Notes: generated from the sequence alone by a model not told the origin. A stretch of 64,000 bases of DNA from Acholoe squamosa (GCA_949317995.1 OX439045.1:2931174-2995173); one strand, 5' to 3'; positions 12,693-24,027 are shown, counted from the stretch's first letter. Made by a program: numbers and translations.

Positions 12693-14160
12693 TTTCATCA
12701 TTTTCTCTTCAAAAGAATATTTGCAGTCAACATAACTGACAAATATTTTACCAGAAGATGCCCCTACCCTAAGCCTATTTATGCACAAAATAGCTTTGCA
12801 ATTGTTAAAAAAAAATTTGGGGGGGTCCCTACCCCTGGTGTGAAATTCAAGTTTTCCTCATTTTTTTCCATCTCTACATACATTCATCATTCATCTTCCA
12901 GCATGCCACATCCAAAGTTACCGCCTGACCAGGTCAAGAGTTAAGCGCAGAGGAGCCGAGAGTGTCGGGAACGAAAAAAGGCACGTGACGAGGCCGCCCA
13001 GCTAAGACATGAAGCCGACCTTCGAGCTGCATCAAGGGCTCGGGTCAAGGAGCGTGAGACCCCAGAGAATGTTAGAGATCATCAAGAGGACTCAAACCAG
13101 TGGGTAAATATTTTCATGTTATATATTCTGAATACAGCCTGCAATTTAGTTGTCAGAAAATTGCAGATGAATACATGTATGTATGTATGTCTCCATTAAA
13201 AAAGAAATTGTCAAATAGTCACTCAGAGTGTTAATATTTTGTTTTGTTCCTCTCTTAACACAGACTAGAGAGTGGTGGGCCCGACTAGACGCGGTGGCGG
13301 AGGCAGAGAGGGAGGGCGGTGAGCCACCGGTCTTCTCGCCGGACCACAGGATTGTAGCCTACCGGAGGAAGAAGGCACCGCCCGCTGCCGCTGCAGACAC
13401 AGACAGCGACAAGTCTGAATAGGAACCCGGTCCGCTACAGGTTTCAGCCACCCTTTTCGGTGGTCGGGGCAGGTCAAGGGCCCGTGCCACCATAGGCAGA
13501 ACGACCACGACCACCACTCGTCCACGGTCGGCCACCTTGACACACGTAAGTATTTATAATGTGAAAATCTACATAGATTATAGATACCATAAATCCTCTC
13601 ACATATATGGTTCACCTCTCACATGTGTAAGTTGTGCTGTATGTATTCAAGTTATCTTGATAGATCTATATCTGTAGTATGTTGAATATTAAATGAAGTT
13701 GCTTAAGGTTTCACACCTGAATTTCTTTTTCATTTTAAATAATCAATCATTTTGTAGGCCACCACAACCCGCACCACTGCCACCGCCACCACTGCCACTG
13801 GCATGATGGATGAAAGACGGTCACGGTCAGCCACCACCATACGGGTAAGTATTCATGCTTTCATCACACTAGACAATCTATAGATGTATGGATACCATAG
13901 ACTTCTCATATTTATAAGGCGCACCTGTATTTATATAAGCCTCACTGTATACACTGTCCAGAGTTAATTCAGTAGATGCATTGATCAATACTAAAGCTGC
14001 AATTAAGGGTTATAATTGTCATAGTGTCAAAGTCTTTTTATTTCCAATTAAAATTTCTCATTTATTTTGCAGGATGGCACGTCTGCCAGGACTGAGGGCC
14101 GATGTGGCACGGAGTCGGTCAGCCCGACTGATGCGGAGGATTGCGAGCGGCAGCACCATG

Positions 14161-14472
14161 TGGACCTGACCTCCCCAGCGAGGGTTGACCTCACATTCCC
14201 CGAAAGGGTAGACCTCACATCTCCAGAGAGGAGTGACCTCACGTCATCCGACCGGGACCAGGCCACCACCAGCAGCAGGAGGCCAATGCACCAGGCTCGT
14301 GAGCGGCAGAACTGTGTGGACCTGACCTCCCCAGCGAGGGTTGACCTCACATCACCGGAAAGGGTCGACCTCACATCTCCAGAGAGGAGTGACCTCACGT
14401 CATCCGACCGGGACCAGGCCACCACCAGCAGCGGGAGGCCGATGCGCAAGGCTCGTGAGAGGGCCCCCACGA
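14161..14472 (+). repeat. 156-bp coding duplication with VDLT motifs
   Basis: Within exon 4 a 156-bp (52-codon) unit starting TGGACCTGACCTCC at 14161 is repeated at 14317. Each unit encodes three VDLT plus one SDLT segment spaced every 10 residues (VDLTSPERVDLTSPERSDLT). V-D-L-T flanked by S and acidic residues matches the canonical SUMO-interacting motif pattern (hydrophobic-acidic-hydrophobic-S/T). The two units are nearly identical and in frame, so the duplication is recent or selected. SUMO binding is an inference from the motif. Confidence 0.85.
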
Positions 14473-15036
14473 GTCCCCCCAGGCCGACACGCAGCAGCGG
14501 CCCACCTCCAGGAGTGCAGTTCAATGTTGACCTGCTACAAGATGTGGTGTAAGTTTTATTTGCATCAATTTAGACGAACAGATCAAAGTACAGAAAAGTA
14601 AAGTCTCTATATACATTACTCAGTAATATTCCATACATGTAGAAATACAAATCTCTATACCAATAACTAACCATATATACATGGATAATCACATTGTCAA
14701 TCAGCCATGACTTATACATGAGGTACTCTGAGGTAGTCATTACACTAGTAAATTCTGTTTGTCATTGATTCTTCAATTACAGTGATACTCTCCAGCACAC
14801 CACAAAGTGAAGGGAGAAAATAAAAGTAAATATTTGTAGTGGTAGACTAGCCATAGTATTGATGTTGTTTAGTTTAGTTGCTTTGTTCTTGCTTGAATTG
14901 TTCTTTCTTGGTTTGTGTTTATGCTTTGCTAGCTTTTGGATTTTTCAATTTCAAACTTGAAATTCATTGTAATTTTATTCATGTGTATGTTACTTTTACT
15001 TTTACTGACCATTATCCATACTGTTATATGTTTCAG

Positions 15037-17222
15037 GGGTCTGCGCATGTGCCCTGGCCCCAAAATCCGAACTCCCGTAAAACGAAGACTATACCATCGT
15101 CTAGAGATAGCCAACAAGGTTAAAAAAAACCAAGAAAACATCATCAGCGAACTTCTCGCGCAGATTGACAAGCTGCGTACATCAAACAATAAAACGACAC
15201 CAAAACCAAAAACTGCCCGCCGCAAGATGATCCCTGATCCTGACCCTGTTGATAATGTAAAGGCCCTTCGGAAGGTCGCCAAGATGTACAACCACCTCAC
15301 CTTTGGATTGAAGTCACTCCCGCGCCTGACACGCGGGAGGGTTACAAGACAGTTCACCACTACCGCCTCCTTAAGGCGGTGTAGGATGACATCTCAGCTG
15401 GCAAAGGACATTGGCGTTGACCGTCGTGCTCTTCTGACCAGTCGAGGCCCACGTAAAGTCTCTAGTTACGCCGCCAGCTTTCAACACCAGAGGCGCAACA
15501 TCATCACTTTCCTGATGGAGCCTGAACACTCCTACACCCTACCAGGCAAGAAGGACACTGTGACTGTGCGGAAGAAGAAACACCAAAAGGTTGTGCTTAC
15601 AGAGTTCCTGCAATTCTCTACAAGCAGTACCTCGAGCGTTTCCCGGACCGTCGGTGCAGTCAGAGCTTCTTTAACCGGGTACGGAAGTCGGTTGGCTTCA
15701 TCAAGTTGGTGTCTCATACCAACACCCAGGTGTGTTTGTGGACTAAGCACCAAAACTTCACCCCGACTCCGTGCCTGCAACGACAGGAGGCTGCCCGACG
15801 ATGTGGTACGCACGAACACCAAGGAGCAGTTCATTGGCCAGCTCCGGGAGTCAATCGCACACCAGCTGTCCACTTTGAGACCTTGAAGATGGTCAATGTT
15901 GCATATGGACCAACAGACAAGAAGACCGGGAAGAAGAAGACAGTGAAGAAACTACGCCTCCGTCCATCTACCACCACTAAAGAGGACTTCCTCAAAACCA
16001 TGGAGACTGAGTTTGAGACAATGCGGGCACACTTCATCCATGCGCAGACACAACATCGTGCCGTGCGTCTGCTACGTGAAACCATGACAGAGGCAGAGTG
16101 TACCATCCAAATGGACTTTGCTGAGAATTGGATGGTCACCTATCCTGAGTCGCCACAGAGTGTATACTACGCCAAGGAACCGGTCACCCTCCACCCAGCC
16201 GTGATCCACCATAAGGACAGTGACGGTGCAACTACCAAGCACCTCTCTGTGGCACTCGTGACGGACGACTGGAAACACGACTCCGGGGCCATCTTCGCCT
16301 TCGTGGCAAGGCTCTGCAAGTTAATCCGCGATCGTCTGCCTCTTGTCCACACGGTCCACTACGCCTCAGACTCCCCATCTTTCCAGTACCGTAATAGGGC
16401 CATCTTTTCCATGCTCTGCAGGCACCAACACCTGTTCGGTCTCAGCGCAACCTGGACTTACTTTGAGGCAGGACATGGCAAAGGGCCATGTGACGGTGTT
16501 GGTGCCGCTACCAAACGGAATGCAGACATGGCCATCAACAGGAAAATCCTGATCCAGAATGCAGCAGACTTCGCGGACCAAGGTAATGGACTGGAAGGGT
16601 CTGTGCAGTACATCCACGTACCCCTGGAGGAGGTGGAAAGTGCAAGCGCAGACCTCCAACCCCTGATCTGCATGAAGGCTATCACGGGCACAATGCAGGT
16701 GCATGCCGTAGTCCCAGTAGTTCCAGGCCGCTCCATCGCTGTGCGAGGCACCTCATGCTTCAGTCCCTGCTGCTGGGAGGATAACAAGTCACTTTGTGAG
16801 TGTCCTGGATGGACTGCACACCGGCTGACCTTCAGAAAGCCAGGTGAAGAAGTCGCTTCAGCCCCAGCCCCAGCAGTAGTAGAGGAAGTGGAGGAGGTGC
16901 TGCCCGAAGAACTTGTGGAAGATTACAGAGTTGGAGACTATGTTGCATTTAACTACAACAGCAGGTGGTTCCTGGGATGAATCATCAAGGAGGCCGACGA
17001 GAATGATGAGCTCTTAATATCGTTCATGGAAGGACCAAGTTCTTCTGGCAAGAGATTTGTCTGGCCCCCCCCCCCCGAGAGGACAAACGGCATGTGCCCC
17101 TGGACGGCATCATCATCCAGACTCCAGCACCAGTTCCTGTCGGCAAGGGCAGATCTGCAGATAAGTTTGTCCTGCCTGCCGAAACCCACCAGGAGCTACA
17201 TGACAGGTTCTGGTGTAGGTGA
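15037..17222 (+). pseudogene. Core exon: RNase-H-like transposase domain plus C-terminal domain
   Basis: This last exon begins after TTTCAG. The best-preserved frame (15706-16980) shows QMDFAENW (first candidate acidic residue, near 16111), a conserved HKDS segment, VHYASDSPSFQYRNRA (second acidic residue, near 16360) and EAGHGKGPCDGVGAATKR (near 16466). Such a D...D...HGK-DG arrangement resembles RNase-H-fold transposases. I recall HGK-x-x-x-DG proteins in cnidarian and arthropod genomes but cannot give a superfamily name. After a Cys-rich stretch (CCWEDNKSLCECPGW) and an acidic linker, a C-terminal module VGDYVAFNYNSRWFLG continues past a TGA as a Tudor/SH3-like segment with FVWPPP. The frame changes three times in the first 800 bases, so this copy cannot make a full product. 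Confidence 0.68.
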
Positions 17223-17252
17223 TGGCTTGATATGTAAAATATACTTACACCG

Positions 17253-18044
17253 TGAGGCGTCTGCGACTAAAACCGCTTATTTGATAGCATCAAGTAGTTC
17301 AGCTATATTCTAGATATCATTAAAGATATGATATCAATGTTTTTGTATGCTATTATAAGACATATTTGCCTTATAGAATAAGGGTATAGAATAAGGGTAT
17401 AGAAGTGATATTAATCCATTTTTTATTTTTCTGGAGCACGCATAATCTCGGGAAAGTGTGAAAATTATGTGAATTTTTATTTTTCAAAGCACCTAACGGT
17501 GAAAAAGTGTGTGTTAATAGATATGTTATAGCTTCAAAATGAATGTACAAACAGTTTTCTATAAGGAAATGAGGTTAAAAGGTGCTCTGATGATGTTAGG
17601 TTCACGTAGGGCTTGATATCCAATTGTATGTGAATATTGAGGCGTCTGCGACGAAAACCGCTTATTTGATAGCATCTGGTAGTTCAGCTATATACTAGAT
17701 ATCATTAAAGATATGATATCAATGTTTTTGTATGCTATTATGAGACATATTTGCCTTATAGAATAAGGGTATAGAGGTGATATCAAGCCATTTTTTATTT
17801 TTCTGGAGCATGCATAATCTCGGGAAAGTGTGAAAATAATGTGAATTTTTATTTTTCAAAGCACCCAACGGTGAAAAAGTGTGTGTTAATAGATGTTTTA
17901 TAGCTTCAAAATGAATGTACAAACAGTTTTCCATAAGGAAATGAGGTTAAAAGGTAATGAGGTTAAAAGGCTCTGATAATGTCAGGTTCACATAGGGCTT
18001 GATATCCAATTGTATGCAAAACTCGAGGCGTCTGCGACGAAAAC
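17253..18044. repeat. Right array: ~385-bp tandem units headed by the inverted motif (3 motif copies)
   Basis: TGAGGCGTCTGCGACTAAAA at 17253, TGAGGCGTCTGCGACGAAAA at 17638 and CGAGGCGTCTGCGACGAAAA at 18024 are spaced 385 and 386 bp apart. The first two head near-identical units (CGCTTATTTGATAGCATC..., TTAGCTATAT..., GGGAAAGTGTGAAAAT...). The third copy begins unrelated sequence, so the array is two units plus a terminal motif. The first motif lies 30 bp after the gene's stop. All three point back toward the gene, opposite to most left copies, as expected for subterminal inverted repeats. Confidence 0.88.
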
Positions 18045-19210
18045 CCCCATTTTTTGGTAATGTTTGAGACTCAACGGTACAAAAGTGTCTTCAGTGAGGC
18101 CTGTACTGTTTTTTACCCTTGAAACTAGATATATTGAGGATTAATTAAAGAGATTTTGGGGCTGATCAGAGCATTATTGACATAACTACTGTAAAGTTGG
18201 TGTTTCAAAGAAAAATATTTCTAAAATTTCAAAATTTTGATAATTTTTCGGGGCACCCACAAAACATTTTTAAAGATACAGTTTTGAAATCTTGCATGCC
18301 TGATCTACTTGGCTATAGGCATTTGCAGACTAAATTTCAAGTTGTTGGGACCTACCAAACTTGTTTTATAGCAATCATAGAGTTTTCGTTGATTTTAGGG
18401 GTCTAGAGCCATTTTTATACGTTAGGCTCAACCTGAGTTTATGCCAGTTTTATAGGACCCACACCTGATGCTCAATAGTATCATATCCTTGCCTATAAAG
18501 TGCACCTTGACTTAGAGCAGATTCTTTAAGGCTTATCAATGGTGCATCTTATACACGAGGTATTACAGTAGTTAGAATAGATATAATGGGTCAAGCGTAT
18601 CCTTGTGTGTGGTGCACATATGCGCGGGCACCGACACATCTCTGTGAAACTGTAATGTCGTTTTTGCCATGAATATGACCTTAGCTGTCGAAATGGCGTT
18701 AAACACCTATTACTCACTCACTCAAGTGTTTCCTGGGCAGCTAATTGATATGGACGAAAATAAACATGCTTTATTACCTCCTTTCTTCTGTTGTGGATCA
18801 TCTCCAAATGGTCTGAACATGGAACAAGTCAACATCATGTGAACATTCATTCCAGCCAAGAGGAGAATCACTCCATCCATAGACATCCTTAAGAAATTTC
18901 ATAATAGTTAGAATGATAAACTGATAAACGATCCAAATCCACAGGCAGCCAGAGCTATGCTGATTGCTGATTTCTTGTAAGTTGTGGAAATAAGGATCCA
19001 AGACAGAGATACTGATGCTTTTTAATAACACTTGGCCCAGCTCCAGCGATGACACCTTATTATATGGCTAATACACTACACCTATGCTTAACCTATGAGG
19101 GGTTCGTATTCATTTACCCCATTGAATACGGTACTTTCGTATTCACTCCTGCGGTCACGTGACCTGCGGCTATGATGTAATCGAAAGTAGTCCCTGCGAC
19201 TACAGCGTCT
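18045..19210. other. Gene-free stretch
   Basis: No supported gene. Weak relics of CTTATA...GTGCACC-type MITE ends occur near 18490-18570 (ending TATTACAGTA). The AT-rich 18197-18406 open frame has no domain. Confidence 0.45.
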
Positions 19211-21770
19211 ATGTTTTCTGCAAAGATGGACGATCACACGTATGGCTCCTTGTTAGAGGGCATTTCAGAGGCTGATTTTGAGGAAGAGATAGAGATACCA
19301 GGCCTTTTCAATGTTATTTTCACCAAATCGGCTACAAACCAGGCCGATATCGGCGTTTTCGATATTGTATCGGCCAATTTTGATGTACCTGACGACAGCA
19401 TAGAGATCGCCACCACCGAGGAACCAACAGTTGTAGGTGAAAATGTGGTTCAAGAACCACAAACTCCCCAATCGGCTGATATCGGCCATTTATCGGCTAG
19501 TGTGGCCGATATTAACAGTGGAAATGTTGCCACAACCAATGTTATCGCAGCACAAGAGGAACAGGCAAGCCTTATGTCAACAGAACAAATGCGCGACTAT
19601 GTAGATTCTACCAGAAACAAGAATACAGTTAAAAAGACCAAGCAGGTAGGTTCATCATTATGCAGATGTTGTGGTAGGGGGAGTAACGCACCAGTGCTTA
19701 CATTTATTGACTGTATAATAGAGAGAAAGCCCATAAAACTCGTTGTCGCAGCTAGCGCAAAAAAGTAAACAAACCTGACCTAGTTATGGCCGTAACCAGG
19801 TCAGCGTCCCAAATATACAGGGCTCTCCATAGCGCCTCGCCACGCAAGGTACTGCTGTGGCATTTCTCCTGTACAGGGTTCCCCACACGCATTATCTATA
19901 ATAGCGATTGTATTTAATTGAATGTTAATATTAAAACAGGGCTCTCCATAGCGCCTCGCCATGCAAGGTACTGCTATGGCATTTCTCCTGTACAGGGTTC
20001 CCCACACGCATTATCTATAATAGCGATTGTATTTAATTGAATGTTATTATTAAAACAGGGCTTTCCATAGCGCCTCACCACGCAAGGTACTGCTATGGCA
20101 TTTCTCCTGTACAGGGTTTCCCACATGCATTAACTATAATACCGATTGTATTTAATATTAATGTTAATATTATTTCTGTAGGTTATAACTGCCTTCCACA
20201 AGTGGCTGACCAAGTTCTGCAACGAGGACAGGACCATAGAAAACATACCTCCACCAGAGTTAGACCAATTTATGTGCAACTATATCATATAGAAGAAGAA
20301 GGTGAACGGGGATGAACATGAACCCGACACACTGACTTCAATTCACAGAGGCATATTGAGGTATGTATGAGATTATTAAAGTTTTGTCACCCTAATCTTG
20401 TGTATTTAGTATATTTTATTTTATATGTTTTTTTAGCTTTCTGTGCATGCACGAGTACAAGATTTTAGTGTTTTTTTAAGATAATTATTGTCATTATGAA
20501 ACTCAAAAAGTATTTTATGATTTATGCATTAACAGGTACCTGAAGGACCAGAAATATCAAGCCGACCCCCTTAAAGATGAGATTTTTGAAATGTCTCGCG
20601 AAGTTCTACATTCAAAACGAGTAAATCTGAAGCAAATGGGTAAAGGAAACAGGCCTAACCGTGCAGAAGCCATAACAGATACAGAAATGGAGGCGCTCTG
20701 GGAAAGAGGAGCTTTGGGCATTACTTCACCAAAAATACTACAGGAAACAATTTATTTTATGTTTGAGGGTTTTGGGCTCAGAGGGACCCATGAGCCTGAG
20801 CAGATGTGCTGGGGAGACATTTAACTAAAGCTAGACAGTGATGGCATACAATATCTGGAGTTTACAGAGAAAATAACCAAAAGCAGAGGTGGTAACACTG
20901 AACCAAGAGCCTTTCCCCCAAAAATCTGGGCTACAGGGGATGATAGATGTCCCATTGCCTACTACTTGGAATATAAGAAGAGGAGACCAGTGGAAATGTT
21001 AGACGACCAGGCTCCCATGTTTCTAACCCCCCACCCCACCAACGGCATAGAAGACCAAATTGGCTACTCTAGAGCCAACATGGGCACCAACACCATGAAT
21101 GCTTTGGTTAAAAGTGTCTGCAAGAGAGGAGGGATTGTAGGTAAAAAAAACAAATCACTCACTCAGGAAAACCAGCATAACATCTTTAATGGGAAATAAC
21201 GTACCCACTGTCCTGGTGGCTCAACATGCAGGTCATAAGAATGAGAGTTCGATAAATAAATACAACATAGCCAACCGTGAGCAGCAGCGGGCCATGTCTT
21301 ACATTATCACAGGTTCAAAGAGGAGGAAATTAGGCCTACCTTCAGATGCCGTGCCAGCCGTCCTGGGCCCTGACGGGGATGGTAATTCCTCCATTGGTTT
21401 AATCTCCAACGAAGTCAGTGGTATTCCAGTCCAGAATAGTAACACACAAAACACCAGAGCAAGCAATGGCGGGTACCACCGTAAATCCAAGCCTAGTTCT
21501 GCTCTAGGACGAGCCCCTACACCGAGCGCCAACGTATCCAGCTCAGCGGAAGCCATCGAGGTACATCCCAGGAAAGATGAGAGGCAACAGGCGGTCTCCT
21601 CACGTATTCATGGCGACAATATAAATCGTCTAGCTTCTTCCGTCAGTGGAATGTTTGCAAATGCTAACATATCAGGAAACATTAACCTCACCATAAACTA
21701 TAATGTGGCTCCTTCTGGAAGCATGACAAAGGACGATGGCGGAGATATTCCTCGGATTTCTTTGAATTAA
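19211..21770 (+). pseudogene. Crypton-type tyrosine recombinase gene, decayed
   Basis: Three exons can be followed: 19211-about 19644 (donor CAG|GTAGGT), about 20183-20359 (acceptor CTGTAG, donor GAG|GTATG) and about 20537-21770 (acceptor AACAG). Exon 1 is acidic and unrecognised. Exons 2-3 encode an N-terminal core-binding region (AFHKWLTKFCNEDRTIENIP) and a catalytic part with GFGLRGTHEPEQ (first Arg), HSLRKTS (the HxxR box, readable after a 1-base shift in the A-run near 21143), and QHAGHKNESSINKYNIA (second His and nucleophile Tyr), the R...HxxR...H...Y order of tyrosine recombinases. The fit to Crypton and Crypton-derived DUF3504 proteins (QRICH1/ZMYM type) is good, including a tail ending in NLTINYNV. 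Breaks: TAG near 20290, TAA at 20821 and the A-run shift. Confidence 0.82.
19818..20175. repeat. 119-bp tandem repeat, three copies, in Crypton intron 1
   Basis: Units start CAGGGCTCTCCATAGCGCCT at 19818, 19937 and 20056, period 119 bp. They differ at a handful of bases. Each contains GGTACTGCTATGGCATTTCTCC and ends in an AT-rich segment (GTATTTAATTGAATGTTA). The array occupies almost the whole first intron and ends just before the TTATTTCTGTAG acceptor. Confidence 0.93.
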
Positions 21771-21849
21771 CCTGTTGACGTTGTTCCTAGGTTACTGCCA
21801 TTTTGGCGCCAAAGTGAAAGTGACCCGGATGTAGCCCGAGCGTTCCAAA

Positions 21850-21855
21850 AATAAA
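21850..21855 (+). terminator. Polyadenylation signal of the Crypton gene
   Basis: AATAAA lies 80 bp after the Crypton stop, followed by a T-rich stretch (TTTATTGTTATTGTGTTG). Placement is right for a 3' end. Confidence 0.55.
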
Positions 21856-21859
21856 AGTT

Positions 21860-22329
21860 TATTGTTATTGTGTTGAAATCCTTGTCTAATTTTCCTTACC
21901 TAGAGAGAAGATGCATTGAAAAAAATTAATCTGACATTAATTTCAATAGAATTGACGATATAAAGCCAAAAAATTAATATTAAACATAATTCCGAGTGCC
22001 GTCGAAGCGAGCTCGGCCATAAAAAAAATAGTTCCTTCCTCACTCTATGGACTATGGCGGCACTATACATGTTAAGAAATAAATTTTAGTAAAGAATACC
22101 TTTAATACACTTAAGAACCAGTCATATAGCCAAAAATTTTATTATATATAAAAAAAAAACACAAAACGTCTCGACTGCATAGGAATATCTCAGCGGGCAA
22201 GGCAGTCTGGGATCCAAGATGGCGGACGACAACACGAGCAAGACGACTCAACATGTTGAAAAAACAGTAAATATTGTTGTGTTTCCTTATTTAAAAGCAA
22301 ATTCATCCGTAGGGCCATATAATAAATGC
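21860..22329. other. Gene-free stretch
   Basis: AT-rich sequence with CGAGCTCGGCC and several short A-runs. No gene recognised. The right end of the Crypton unit probably lies here but I cannot place it. Confidence 0.4.
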
Positions 22330-22457
22330 AAATGTCAACTCACAGTGAATAATTTAGCATCGTATTCCCCTCGTATTCCTATAAGGCCTCGTTGAATACG
22401 GGACAGCTACACCGAGGGGAATACGATGCTAAATTATTCACTGTGAGTTGACATTTG
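22330..22457. mobile_element. Foldback element with 43-bp perfect arms
   Basis: AAATGTCAACTCACAGTGAA and following bases to CCCCTCG (22330-22372) are repeated as an exact reverse complement at 22413-22457. The 40-base loop contains CCTATAAGGCCTCGTTGAAT. A related but more diverged foldback occurs at 25519-25618 (GCATCGTATTCACC...GGTGAATGCGATGC). No coding capacity. Confidence 0.88.
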
Positions 22458-22904
22458 CTTATATAGCTGATATACAGATTAAAGGTCTGTGAGTACCATT
22501 CATCATGTCCGCTTTTAAAATGATTAGAGTTTAATATGACAAAACTTAACAAATTCCACAGGACAGAAAATTAGGACATGGTTTCAAATGCATCTCCTGG
22601 CATGTTAGTCCATATGTAATTGCCATGTCTGTTCCTTTTAAGTCAAATTAAATTTTGGAGTTGTTAGTTGATAGAAAATGCAACTATTTTTCTCATTGAT
22701 TATCTAAGCAGTCACTATGACTGATATGTATAGGTTGTCAGTCATTCATGTGGACGAACTAAGTACCATTCATCTTAAGCCTGACTATTGTACTTCTTCT
22801 CCATTGATCCAGAAGGTTGAAGGGGACCTCTCATATAATATATGTCATTAAGTTTTTAAGGCTCAACTGTCATTCTTGAAAAAGTTATGCTAGGCCTAAA
22901 CGTC

Positions 22905-23060
22905 AAGGAACTCAGGGAAATTCTTTTTACTTTTTCTACAAATATTTTCAAAGTCTTTAATGTATGACAAAAAACAAATTGGGCCAAGAATTGACCCCTG
23001 GGGTACACCACAAACGACATCCAATGGTCTCAAAATGGTGCCTCAAAATGAAGTGTCCAG
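22905..23060 (-). pseudogene. LINE reverse transcriptase relic
   Basis: On the minus strand a fragment reads VVCGVPQGSILGPICFLSYI, the conserved GVPQGS(I/V)LGP...F..YI block of non-LTR (CR1/jockey-like) reverse transcriptases. It is stopped on both sides and no catalytic YADD box is left. About 50 residues survive. Confidence 0.8.
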
Positions 23061-23161
23061 CCACAAGACAACACACTTCACTGGACAGTCCTTGACATTC
23101 ATGCTCACCTCAGTACCACTTGTCTGACAGTAGGCAGGACAATCTATAGTTACTGACCCTA

Positions 23162-23421
23162 CCGTAAGGTTTTAGTTCTCATTGCATCCACAAGGGGGAC
23201 TGCAAGACCTTTCTTTTGATATGTTGCATGCCCCCTTAGCCATAATAGGATATATGGGGGCCCAGGGAGGGCTATGGGGCCCAACTTACACATATGTCTT
23301 TGAATTTTGAAAATTCATTCAGTAGAACCAAAGTTATGAATTTTTTATTTTTTTTGAGAATTTTCCAAAACTCTAGGTGCGCCTTATACGCAGGCTGCGC
23401 CTTATACGCGGGAGATTACGG
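23162..23421. mobile_element. TA-flanked MITE (CCGTAATCTC family), long variant, truncated left TIR
   Basis: Right end CTTATACGCGGGAGATTACGG (as two blocks) is intact and followed by TA. The left end keeps only CCGTAAG before joining interior GTTTTAGTTCTC, so about 30 bp of TIR are deleted. The interior is the reverse complement of the 9865 copy (ATTCATTCAGTAGAACCAAAG). TA precedes it at 23160-23161. Confidence 0.85.
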
Positions 23422-23480
23422 TATTGGTGGTATCGTCTAATCAGCATAACATAGAGGTAAACAAGTTAAATCCAAAACTG

Positions 23481-24023
23481 TGTCAACGGACGGTTACAAG
23501 TGGTGAAGTGAATGTACACGGAATCCAGAGAAGTTCATTTGATCCTTTTATTGCATAGCTGACATGAGTGTTTCATAAAGGTGGTAACAATGATAACACT
23601 CGCCAATATCTAAGCTCTGCCTCCGATCCTATAGCTCAACCTGTCGTAGGTTCTAGGTATAGGTGTAAGGTGTAAATTGGGAGAGATGATCTTAGAATAG
23701 ATTGATTGGGAGCTGCTCAAGCTGCCTTTAATACTGAGGGCTTGAGCAGCTCACAGTGTTGTGAAATGTTCTGTACATGTGGCTCAATAGAATAGTGACA
23801 CATGTCATAAAGAGAGAGTGCCAACTGTGGGTAGATTATGTTAATGAGAATTGAGAGGAGATTGTGAAATATCCTCTCATTCCAAATATGGCACCACAGG
23901 TGGATCACACTTCCTCCAGTTGGACTGTGTGGGTGTAGATCATGGGCAGAGCTTAGGCTTTATGTGGCGAAGAATTTAGTAAATATGAAAAATAATAATA
24001 ATACCCAGAATGGTCCATTGACA
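23481..24023 (-). mobile_element. Solo LTR of the Gypsy family
   Basis: Begins TGTCAACGGACGG and ends GGTCCATTGACA, the inverse of the 650-bp LTRs at 27898 and 33798, but with an internal deletion of about 110 bp near 23938. ACTG directly flanks both sides (23477-23480 and 24024-24027), a 4-bp target duplication. No internal element sequence is present, so it is a solo LTR left by LTR-LTR recombination. The hairpin-flanked TATA region is retained (CTGCTCAAGCTGCC...GGCTTGAGCAGC). Confidence 0.93.
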
Positions 24024-24027
24024 ACTG

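Larger units (their letters stand above)
12902..17222 (+). pseudogene. Five-exon transposase-like gene, decayed
   Basis: A spliced gene can be followed across five exons whose phases all agree: about 12902-13103, 13264-13545, 13758-13844, 14073-14548 and 15037-17222. Introns start GTAAAT/GTAAGT and end in AG. The first four junctions are phase 0, 0, 0 and 2. Exon 1 encodes a basic, charged, probably coiled N-terminus. Exons 2-4 are Pro/Thr/Arg/Ser-rich and hold VDLT repeats. Exon 5 holds the RNase-H-like core and a C-terminal domain. Breaks: a 1-base shift near 12967, TAG at 13420, shifts near 15613, 15765 and 15860, TGA at 16978 and a C-run shift near 17070. Motif arrays on both sides suggest it is the autonomous gene of a DNA transposon. 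The protein would be about 1,050 residues. I do not recognise the exact superfamily. Confidence 0.72.

Noticed and set aside
14048-14524. Minus-strand 158-residue ORF with repeated SGDVRSTL
   Set aside because: It is the antisense shadow of the in-frame duplicated VDLT exon, whose plus-strand splice phases fit both neighbours.
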